64,000 bases of DNA from a virus. Position numbers and translations under genes: made by a program. The notes under the pieces are model-generated. The model was not told where the DNA came from. It searched no databases and saw only the letters and a list, made by a program, of their open reading frames with translations. Shown here one piece after another: positions 48,916 to 58,500 of the stretch (position 1 is the first letter of the stretch; every line of letters starts with the position of its first letter). The DNA is taken from positions 1-64,000 of IMG/VR virus record IMGVR_UViG_3300022919_000005; one strand, written 5' to 3'.

Positions 48916-50106
48916 CTAGCGCGTCCGTGCCGGAACTACCACGACCTTGGTGCGCGACGCAACGACCGCCACCCGGCCCGACGGCGGGTTCGGCAGCACG
49001 ATCTCGACCTTGTCGCGCGCCGGCACTACCGTGACGCGATCGCCGGGCGCTTGGTGCCCCTGGTCGGCCATGACGCCCAGCGCGTTGCTCGTTGCCGCGC
49101 TGTAGCCGGCGAAGCGCCCCAGCGCCGTCATCACGCCGGCAGCCGTGCTCGATGCGACAGCGACGCCCCGCGCGCCGCCCAGCCCGGTCGATGCCCCCAC
49201 CGCCGCGCTCGAGGCGCTGGCAATCCCGCGCGCCGCGCCGATCGCGGACATCCGGCCGATCGCCAGCGACAGAGCCGCGGCGGTGCCGATCGTATCCTTC
49301 CCGCCCGTCGCGCGGCCGATCGCCAGTGACGCGCCGATCGCGCGGCCCGCCGCCGGAGCCAGCGCGGCGCCGCGGCCGGTCACCGTGGAGGTCGCAGCAG
49401 CGCTGCCCGTCATGCCCTGGAACGCCACCCCCACGGCGATCGCGGTGGAGGTAGCGGCGGCGATCCCGCGGCCGGGGATCGCGATCAGGCTGTACGCCTG
49501 CGCGGTGCCGCGCGCCTGCCCGGTGCCGACGGCATTGCGGACGCGCGCGGCATAGCCGAACGCCACGCTGACAGCTTGCGCGACGCCCTGGCTGGCGAAC
49601 ACCGACTGCCCGCGCCCATACGCGATAGCTTCGCCGGACGCGCGGCCGACCGACGCAGTCGGGACATAGCTGCCTGCGCCGATCGCTGTCGCGGCAGCCG
49701 CGGCGGTGCCGATCGATCCCAGCGTGCCAGTGCCCCGGCCGGTCGCCGCACCGAGCGCGCCGGCGAAGCCGTTGATCCCGATGATGCCGGTCGCTGCGCC
49801 GCTCGATCCTGCGGCGCTGGTGCCTGCGGCGGTGCCCACCATCGCGAGCGTCCCGATCGCGCCGCCCGCGCCGGTCGCCGTCGAGGTCGCGCTGGCCGTG
49901 CCGGCTGCGGGGCGGAACGTATCAGGGACGGCAATCGCGGTGCCGAGTGCCGACGCGGTACCGATCACGCTGTTTATGCCGAGCGCGATCACGCGCCCGG
50001 TCGCTGTGGAGGTGGCTGCCGCCGCGCCCTGGCCCGACGTGGTCAGCCCCCGCTTGCGCGGGCCGTCACCGATCGGAGTGTCACTAAGCGGTCCAAAGCC
50101 GAGCAT
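48916..50106 (-). CDS. Gly/Ala-repeat virion protein
   Basis: 396 residues, ATG 50106 after AAGGAA. About 300 residues are repeats of the form G-x-A-x-A-x-S-x-A-x-G with Gly/Ala at fixed spacing (for example GTASATSTATG, GSAAATSTVTG). The last 60 residues are Val/Arg-rich. Such periodic sequences can form a beta-helix or beta-roll. In a virion this could be a fibre shaft or decoration. Family unknown. Confidence 0.7.
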   Translation of the reverse strand: MLGFGPLSDTPIGDGPRKRGLTTSGQGAAAATSTATGRVIALGINSVIGTASALGTAIAVPDTFRPAAGTASATSTATGAGGAIGTLAMVGTAAGTSAAGSSGAATGIIGINGFAGALGAATGRGTGTLGSIGTAAAAATAIGAGSYVPTASVGRASGEAIAYGRGQSVFASQGVAQAVSVAFGYAARVRNAVGTGQARGTAQAYSLIAIPGRGIAAATSTAIAVGVAFQGMTGSAAATSTVTGRGAALAPAAGRAIGASLAIGRATGGKDTIGTAAALSLAIGRMSAIGAARGIASASSAAVGASTGLGGARGVAVASSTAAGVMTALGRFAGYSAATSNALGVMADQGHQAPGDRVTVVPARDKVEIVLPNPPSGRVAVVASRTKVVVVPARTR

Positions 50107-50148
50107 CGTCGTTCCTTTACCGACTGCGCGGCATCAGCCAGCCGACCG

Positions 50149-51657
50149 TTAGCCGAATTTCATAAACATGAGGTTGCTGTACAGCTCCTCCGACCCGTCC
50201 GATACCTGCACGCCCAGCCCGTCGCCACCGGAATAGGCCACCACGTAGTATATCTGCAATTCGATGATCGCCGGCTCGAGCAGCGTGAAGAAACCTTCGA
50301 CATGGCAATTCATCTGAATTGTGTCCGATGGCCACGACATGATGTTCGCGCCGTCCACGATGGTGATGCCGTGCGTGATGTCCCGAAGTCTGGCCCTTGT
50401 CTGCTGCGTCCGGTAGCAGGACGTCAGGGCCGAGACCGAATAGTCGCCAGGGGGCAGCGTGATCTGGTTGCCTGCAAGCGACGCGCCGGGGATCGTGTTC
50501 GTCTTGATCGTGTTGATGTCGCGTGTGCGCCAGCCGCCCGGCGAGTTCGCCGAACCACCGCCTGTGCCGCTTGCCTTGCGATCTTGGAAATTGGCGTAGG
50601 TGATCCCCGTCCCACCGCCGCCGTTCGACCCTGCGATCCTGACGAGGACGCCGCCGCTGTCGTGGGCGGCATCCAGATCGGCCGATACAGCCGTGGGACT
50701 CGCCGATCCATTCTCGGTGAACAGCGTGAGCCGCCGCGGCGAGTTGGAGTTCGTCGTGCCGGCAGCCGTGGCCCGCTTTGTCGCGCCGGTGACGGGGAAG
50801 TCGAAATTGCTCTGTGCCAGCCCGAACATGCCGACGAGCAGGCTGTTGTCGCCGCCCGTACCGCTTAGGGTCAGCGGGTCGGCAGCGCTCTCCTGAAAGC
50901 TGGCCAGCACGGCAGGCAAGCCGTTGGCGTTCGCGATCTCGATGATGCCGACCTGCCCGCCGTTGGGGCCATACGAGAACGGCGTCTGCGCCGCGGTCTC
51001 GCCCGATCCGGCCACCTTGTACGCGACGAACAGGCCATCGCGCGCGACGCCATTGGTCGACAGGACCATCGCATAGCCATTGGACACGCCAGGGTTCGCG
51101 TTCCAGTGGAGCCCCATAGCGATCAGGAGGTTGCCTGCCGTGGGGGCGAACGGCAAGGTCACCGTGCCGCTGGCGTTCGCTACGATCGCTGCGCTCTGAA
51201 CATGCGTCGGCGTGACCGCCACCGCCGCGCCGCCCGCGTCGATCCAGTCGACATCCCCGTCATCCGCCGAGACCTTGCCGAGCACCTGTCCGGCGTCGCC
51301 GCCGGGCGGGAGCGCCGCGCCGCCGCTCGTCAGCGCCTCGATGGTGGACGCGCCGAGCGTGTTATAGACCTGCGTGAGCCCGACAGGGAAATTGACCGCG
51401 GCGTTGCCGTTCGACGACGCGATCACCGTGGTGCGCGTCAGCGTGTTGGCCGAGCTGTAGACACCGACGCCGGTCTCCCAGTTGGCGGTGGGGCGCCCGT
51501 CACCATCGACGCCCTGGATCGTGTAATCGACCTGATCGCCGACCGTGAACGCGCTGGAAAAGCGCCGATACCCCTGCACCGCGCCGGTGAGCGCAAAGGG
51601 GCCAGTTCCACTGCTCGTGCTGGCCTCGAGCACGCGATCCGCAAAAACCTTAGCCAC
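50149..51657 (-). CDS. Putative tail fibre protein
   Basis: 502 residues from GTG 51657, chosen for GGGAGA upstream (a longer in-frame start overlaps the previous gene further). The N-terminus VAKVFADRVLEASTSSGTG is typical of fibre proteins that attach to the particle. The body is rich in beta, Gly and Ser, and the end (GLGVQVSDGSEELYSNLMF) resembles receptor-binding C-terminal domains. Likely host-recognition fibre. Confidence 0.75.
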   Translation of the reverse strand: MAKVFADRVLEASTSSGTGPFALTGAVQGYRRFSSAFTVGDQVDYTIQGVDGDGRPTANWETGVGVYSSANTLTRTTVIASSNGNAAVNFPVGLTQVYNTLGASTIEALTSGGAALPPGGDAGQVLGKVSADDGDVDWIDAGGAAVAVTPTHVQSAAIVANASGTVTLPFAPTAGNLLIAMGLHWNANPGVSNGYAMVLSTNGVARDGLFVAYKVAGSGETAAQTPFSYGPNGGQVGIIEIANANGLPAVLASFQESAADPLTLSGTGGDNSLLVGMFGLAQSNFDFPVTGATKRATAAGTTNSNSPRRLTLFTENGSASPTAVSADLDAAHDSGGVLVRIAGSNGGGGTGITYANFQDRKASGTGGGSANSPGGWRTRDINTIKTNTIPGASLAGNQITLPPGDYSVSALTSCYRTQQTRARLRDITHGITIVDGANIMSWPSDTIQMNCHVEGFFTLLEPAIIELQIYYVVAYSGGDGLGVQVSDGSEELYSNLMFMKFG

Positions 51658-52096
51658 GCGCGCTTCTCCCAAACAACGCCTTCAGCGTGCGATCCCGCGC
51701 CTCGCCCATCCGCGCGCGCACGAACGGCACTGCCGTCTCGCTATTGGCGTAGCAGTCCTCGACCGCGTCCGACATGGATTTCTGCAGCTCGGCGGCAGCC
51801 GGCGCCAGGATGCTCGACTTGAACGACACTGCGATGCCCACCGCCTCGACGATCTTGGGGAGCATGTCACCCGGCAGCTGCGACGGCAGCCCGCGCTCGG
51901 TGAGCCAGCGGTGGGAGTAGAGCTGGGCCGAGACCGGGATGCTGCGCGTCGCGGTGCGCGCCATGTGCATCGTGATCTCGGCGTCCTCGAGCGACTTGGG
52001 CTGCGGCAGGTGAGGAGCAACCCGCCCCCACGCCCGCCACAGCCCGCCTGCATCGCCGTCCTCGAGCAGCTGCCGGAACTCGGCGGTGCCCTGCAT
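51650..52096 (-). CDS. Hypothetical virion-operon protein
   Basis: 148 residues, ATG 52096 (TGATG coupling). Helical, with HMARTATRSIPVSAQLYSH and a C-terminal FVRARMGEARDRTLKALFG. Position next to the fibre gene suggests an assembly or chaperone role, but no family is recognised. Confidence 0.65.
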   Translation of the reverse strand: MQGTAEFRQLLEDGDAGGLWRAWGRVAPHLPQPKSLEDAEITMHMARTATRSIPVSAQLYSHRWLTERGLPSQLPGDMLPKIVEAVGIAVSFKSSILAPAAAELQKSMSDAVEDCYANSETAVPFVRARMGEARDRTLKALFGRSARG

Positions 52097-52524
52097 CAGT
52101 CGAGCGTGAGCGTCGTTGCCGTGGTGAGGCGCGGCGTCACGCCGTTACCTGCCACGACGTTGGGCGTTACCACGCCGCTCATGTGGATCGCCGCGGCGCC
52201 GCCGCCCGTCTTGCCGGTCGAGAAGTGCGTGATCGTGCCCGCGCCGCCGGTGCCTGCCGGGAAGTCGACGTTCGCCGCCGGCGAGACCGAGTTGTTGGTG
52301 ACCGTCCAGCCGACGTTCGTGCGCGCGACGCTGACGCGGGCGTAGCTGGTGTACGCGACCTCGCTGGTCGACATCGTGCCGGACTCGCCGGGATCGGCCG
52401 TGTGCAGCGCGACGGCGATATTTGCCTGGGGCGCAGCCGCGGCATTGTCCGCCATGTTGGCCCATGCAGTGGCGTTGAAGATCAACGCGAGAATGGCGTT
52501 TTCTGCCGTGTCCGAAAAAGACAT
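52096..52524 (-). CDS. Small structural protein, beta-rich
   Basis: 142 residues, ATG 52524. A helical start (ENAILALIFNATAWANMADN), then VALHTADPGESGTM, VARTNVGW and FPAGTG. This is a known pattern of phage structural proteins. Likely virion. Confidence 0.75.
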   Translation of the reverse strand: MSFSDTAENAILALIFNATAWANMADNAAAAPQANIAVALHTADPGESGTMSTSEVAYTSYARVSVARTNVGWTVTNNSVSPAANVDFPAGTGGAGTITHFSTGKTGGGAAAIHMSGVVTPNVVAGNGVTPRLTTATTLTLD

Positions 52525-52539
52525 GCCCCAAGCTCCCTA

Positions 52540-55500
52540 TCAGTATCCGAAGTTGGCATAGCCCGTAAGGGCGCGGCCGGCAATGTCCTTCGCCTTGACC
52601 CCCAGCGGCGTGCTCGTTGCGCGCGCCGTCGCGGTCGTCGTCGCCTGCCGCTTCAGCGCGCCCGGCACGCTCGGCAGCACGGCGAAGGCCGGGTTGTCCT
52701 GATCGAACTTCTGCGCGTCCGCCACCAGCTCGCGGGCGCGCTCGGTGTCGCCGGTGCGCAGCGCCTTGACGATCCCCGACCGCAGGACGTTCGCCTCGCG
52801 CGTGATGACCACCCGGCGGCTCGCCTGATCGCCGCGCGCCTCGCTGTATTCCGCCTTCTCGGACGGGTTGAAGCCAAGCAGCTGCCACAGGATCGAGCTG
52901 GCCTTGGGCGTGATCGGCAGCTTGGTGCCCTTGGTGTCGACATAGCCCTGGGTCGTCATGCGGTACGCCTCGGTGGGACCCTTGAACGCGACCGGCAGGA
53001 ACGCCTTCATGCCCCCCACGACATCGCCGCGGCCGAACGCTTCCCCGCCATCGGCGAGGTTGAGCAGCATGTCCGGCGATGCGCCGGCGCTGCGCCCGAG
53101 CGTGGCCTGCACCGCTTCGCGCCACGAGCGCTTGTCGCCCAGCAGCTGCGAAAAGGGCAGCAGATCGGCCTCGCCCACGCGGCTCGAGATGTCGAAGCCG
53201 GCGGCGCGCGGCAGCCCGCGAGCGACCACCTCGGCGACATCCTTGCCCAGGACGTCCGCCAGGAAGCCGCGCCAGCTGGCCGTCGCGTCATAGGGATCGT
53301 CGTCGTTGTCGGCCGTGTCGACCAGCTTACCGATCGCCGTCGCGAACACCGACGCGAAGGGCAGCCCCAGCGTGCCGGCGAGCCCGGTGATCGCGGTCAG
53401 GTGCCCGAGCAGATAGGTGCGGCTCTCCTGCCGGCGCTGCGTCGCGCTCTCGGTGCTCTCCCCGGCGCGCGGCGCGGCGATCGCGTTGCCGACCTCGGAA
53501 AACAGCTTCTCGGTCATCTGCGCCGAATAGGTCATGAACTGGGTCAGCAGCGGCGTCACCGGGCCGGCGAAGCCCTGCTTGCCCATCTGGCGCGCGGTAT
53601 TCCAGCTCTGATAGTCGAACATCGAGTTGGACACGACATTCTGGGCGTATTTGGCGCTCTCCTGCACGTTTTCCCCACCGTGCAGATCGGCAGCCGCCAG
53701 CGACGTGATCAGGCGGCTGGCGGTCTCCGTGTACATGCCGATCGCCGACGCGTACTTCAGCGCGACGTCGGTGCCCTTGCGCAGCTTGCCGCCGCCGCCG
53801 TTGTTGCGCGCGACCGCCTCGAGCGCGAACGCCGACGCGCCGATGTCGAGCGAGCCGGTGGCGATCATGTGGCGCAGGAACCCGGTCTCGCGCGGCGACA
53901 GCCCTGCCTTGGTCAGCACGTTTTCGGTCAGCGTGATGTCGGCGGCGTGCTTCCACCCCTGCGCGCGGGCCTCCGATGCGGCTGCCTTCAGGATCGCAAA
54001 CGCCTTGGGCGTCGCCCGGCGGACGGCATGGAACGACTTGGCATAGCCGTTCTTCTTCGCCAGCTCGGGGATGCCGTTGGTGCCGACCTGCATCAGCTGG
54101 ATCATGCCGTAGGCGGGCGAGAAGCCCAGGAAATAGGCGTGGCCGAACGCGCGCAGCCGGTCGAACCCGGTGGCGTTTTCGTTGAGCGGGTTGCGCGCCT
54201 CGCGCTTCTTGATCTCGGTCAGCAGGTCAGCCGCCAGATAGGCGTCCTGATCGTTGCCGGCGACGCGCGCCTCGGCGACCTGGGCCCGCATCTCCATGTG
54301 TGAGTTGGTCAGCTTGGCAGCCTGCGACATGCCGGCGATCGCGTTCGAGCCCACGTTCCAGCGGTGGGCGAAGTTGCGCGTCATGTCGGGGTCGAAGCCG
54401 GGGATCGTGTAACGCGCTGTCAGGACCTTGCTCACCGAGCTGTCCGGCATGCTGGCGATCCACGTATCGCGCGCGATCTGCACCGCGGTGTCGCGCTGTG
54501 CGGCGAGCGCCGACTTCTCGGCCTGGGTCATCTCGGGCTCGGGCACATAGCGCGGATCGTTTTCGATCGCCTGGATGTAGCTGCGCACATAGCTCGGCAT
54601 GCTGTCGCCGGTGCCGAAGTTGTCCGCGCGCTCACGCGGCCCGGCCTCGATCTTGCTGTCGGCGTCGAGCCAGCCCTGCTGCTTGAGCCCGAGCATGAGC
54701 TGCTCGAAGGCGCGGGTCTGCTGCACCGTCTCGAAGCGGATCGAGAGCTTCGGCCGGCGGTTGTCCGCCGAAATCTCGGCGTTGCGGAAGCCGGCAGCCT
54801 CGAGCGCCTCGGCGACGTGCCGCTGCGCGACCGGGTCTACTGTGCCATCGTCGAGCTTGCGGATCGTCGCCGCCCCGTAATTGTCGCCGAAGCGGCCGAG
54901 ATGGAAATACGGCGCGCGCGCCATGCCCTTCAGCGACTCATAGGTCGCCGCGATCTTCGCCTCGATCGGCGCGATGTGCTGCAGGAGCCCGCGCTGCTCG
55001 CTCGGCGTGCCCACCTCGGCCTCGCCCTTCTTCTGGTTGACGAACGCGGTGATCGCCTTGAGCTGGTCCTGCACTGCGCCCTGCCAGTAAGCGTGCGTCT
55101 CCTCGGCGGTCGACAGGTTCGGCAGCGTCATGAACACGTCGGCCGGGTTGACGCTGGCGCCCTCGACGCCGAGCGCGAACTCGCGATCGACCGCAACAAT
55201 GTGGTGCAGCTCGGTCGCCATGCGGGCGTAATTGAGCGTCTCGTTGCGCCGGCGGAACTCGTTGAACATCTTGATCCCCGCGCCGTCGCCGCGCGAGAGA
55301 TCGTTCTTCATCTTGACCAGCTCGCCGTGCAGCCGCTTCAGCGCCGGCAGGTTCGGATCATCCTTCAGGTGCTCGTGATCGTCGAACGCCTTGTCGGGGT
55401 CGAGCTGGAACTGGGTGGTCGACAGCATGAGCTGGTTGACCATGTTCGCCGCCTTCGGGTTCGCGCGCTCGAGCTGCTCGAAGTTCTGCACCGCCTGGGC

Positions 55501-58500
55501 GCCCATCGTGGCCATGCGCCCGCGCACAGCGTCCTGCTGGCGCTGGGCGTTCGAGTTGTCGACCATCGCCGGCAGGATGTTGCCGAACGCGCGATCGAGG
55601 TCGTTGCGGCTGCGCCAGCCGAGCAGCACGCGGCGCACGCCCACGGCCTTGTCGGCGAGGTTGATCCCCGTCGCCGCGCGCTCCGCCAGATCGGCAGCCG
55701 CGATCGTGGCGGTGTTGGCGTCCATGACCGAGCGCGCGCCGGAGCCCGACGCCGCGGGGGCCTCGAGCGTGGCGGTCGCGTCGGCGTCGGGATCGTTGCG
55801 GGCATAGGCCGGGGCCAGCTCGCGCGCATCGAGCGCCAGGACCTGCTCGGACACGCGCAGCAGCTCGGTGAGCGCGGTGTCCTGCTTCGGGTCGAGCCCC
55901 AGCAGATTGCGCATCACCTCGACGAAACGGCTGAACACCGACTGCTTCGGCTTGTACGCGATCGTCTGCAGGTAGCGCTGCATCTCGGGGTTCGTCAGCC
56001 CCCACGCCAGCACCTCGTCGACATTGGCGAGCGAGTTGGTCTGGCGCTCGTAATACTGCTGCTCGAACGCCGACAGGTTGCCGGCCGCGGCGCGCGCGTT
56101 GAAGTGCTGCACGATCGCGTTGCGCAGATCGGTCATGTCCTTGCGTGCCTGACCGAGCTTGGTGTCCGCGCTCCGCACGAACTGCCCCTCATTCATGACG
56201 CGCATGGTCACCGCGTGGAGCATCTCGTGCGCCACCAGCTGGTAGTTGACGCCCTGGCTCTCACCCATCGCCGTGCCCTTGACGTAGACCGTCGTCGTGT
56301 TCGGGTCATAGCGGAACACCGTCAGCGCCTTCACGCCGGGGTTGTTGAGCCGGATCGGCACGGAGTCGCCCGGCCGCACGACCTTGAACTCGAAGCGGTG
56401 CCCGTTCGCCTCGATCTGCTTCGCCAGCGCCATGACGCGGGTCATGACCTCGCGGGTCGCCGGGCTGGGTGCGTTGGCCGCGACGAAATCGCCGGCCTCG
56501 GCGAAGCTCTTGCCGTCGAGCCCGGCCTCGAGCGCGGGATCGGCATGGCCGAACACGCCGAGCGCCTGGGCCTCGGTGACCTCCTGCGACTGCTTGCCCC
56601 GCCAGAAATCCTTGCGGTACTGCGCAGCGCGGCGGTCATCCATGCCGCGCCCGGCCGCGAAGCCGTCGCGCGTCGTCGGCAGGTCCATCTTGAGCAGGCG
56701 CTCGAGCACGCTGGTGTCGTAAGCGGCGTGGGCGATCCCGCCGAACTTCGACATGAGCAGCGCCACGCGGCTGACCTCGCCGGCGTCGAGCATCTCGTGG
56801 AACTTGGCTGCGCGCGCCGCCGTGATCCCACCGTCCTCGAGCGTCTGATCGATCAGGTTGCGCAGCTCGTATGCGCGCACGGCCTCGGCGTTCCGGCGGC
56901 GGCTCTCCGTCTTGGTCGGCCCGCGCTCGGGGGTGTTCATCTCGCGGAAGATCGGCTGCCCGCGCACCGGCAGGGGCGAGAGCACGCGCTCGGGGCTCGG
57001 GGTCTGGCGGAACAGCGTCTTGCCGCCCTGCGCGTCCGCGAGCGCCTGCCCGACCTCCGCCGCCGGCGCACCGTCGCGGATCATGCGGCGGAGCATCGAG
57101 ACGTCGGTGTCCTTGACGTTCGACAGGTCGACCGTGTCGAGCAGGGAGTTGAGCCCCTGCTGCTGAATTTGCCCTGGCGACAGCTCGGTGCGCGCGACCG
57201 ATGCGCGGTCCACAGCCACGCCGGTGCGGCGCGCGTCGATCCGTGCCTGCGCTGCCTGCGCGCCGGCGCCGTTAGCGGTCGTCTCATTCTCGACGACGTT
57301 GCGCGCCCACGCCTTGCCGGCGGCATGCGCGGCGAGGTCCTCGAAGCTGGTGTATGTCGCGGCGGGTCCGCCGATCTGCTCGTTGACGCCCGCCTGGAAC
57401 GCAGCGGTCCCGGCAGCGGCATAGCCCTGCTCGACAGCGGCCTGCTGCACATCGGCCGCGCCCTCGGGGGTGCGCAGGAACGTCGCGCGGCCGAGCGGCG
57501 TGATGTCCATCGCGTCGTTGTCGGTGACCAGCCCCATCGTGCGCGCGAGCTTTTCGTTCTGCGACACAGCCGCGTTCGAGGTGTCGGTCGCGATCGCGCG
57601 GAACACCGTCGCCTGGGCCTGTTGCAGGTTGGCGGGCGTGAACGCCAGCGCGGCGCCGGAGCGGTTGCGCGTGATCCCCGCGGCCTTCTTCAGCTCCTCC
57701 CACTGCTGGGCGAACGCCGGATCGTTGGCTGCCGGCGCGGTCTCCACGACGTCGGGTGCGACCGCTTCTGTCGTGCTCGTGGCGACCGGGACCGGCGCGG
57801 GCGCGACCGGCGCGGAGGGCGCCGCGGCCTCCGCCTGAAGCGCGGTGAGGCGCTCCTGCTCGATCGTGTTGGACTTCGCCGTCGGCTCGAGCGCGTCGTC
57901 GAGCAGGCCCAGCCGCTGTGCCAGCTTGGTGACATTCGAGGCGGTGTTCTGGTTCACGAACACCTCGTCGTAGACCTTGGTCACCAGCTCCTGCGGGCTC
58001 GTCGCGGTGAGCTTCTGGGTGAAGCTGCCGCGGATGCCGTCCTTCAGCTCGGTCAGGCGCTGCTGGAAATCGCCGGTCGGCGCGATGTCGCCGGCGGCTT
58101 CCTGATAGCGCGTGGCGATCTCCTCGTCGGCAGCCGCCTTGACCTCGGGCGACGCGTCCTTGGCCTTCGAGGCTGCCTGCAGCTCGGCGAGGGGATCGTC
58201 GTTGAACAGGCGCAGCGCGGGCGCCGCGACCGGGGTCGCCAGATCGCCGCCGGGGACCATGCCCTGCTGCGCCGCGGCGATCGCCGTCGGGCTCGCGCCA
58301 GTGAGGTCCAGACGCGGCTGTGCGCCGGCGAAGGGCACGCCGGCGGGCACGGCGCCCCGGAGCGCGGCCTCGGCCTCGGGGCTGACCTGGGTGCCGATCG
58401 CGGGCAGGTCCACCGGCGACAGGTTGTCGGTGAAGCGCTGACCCAGCTCGAGCTGCGTCTCCGGCGGGACCGTGGACAGCGCGGGGTCGAGCCCCAGCTG

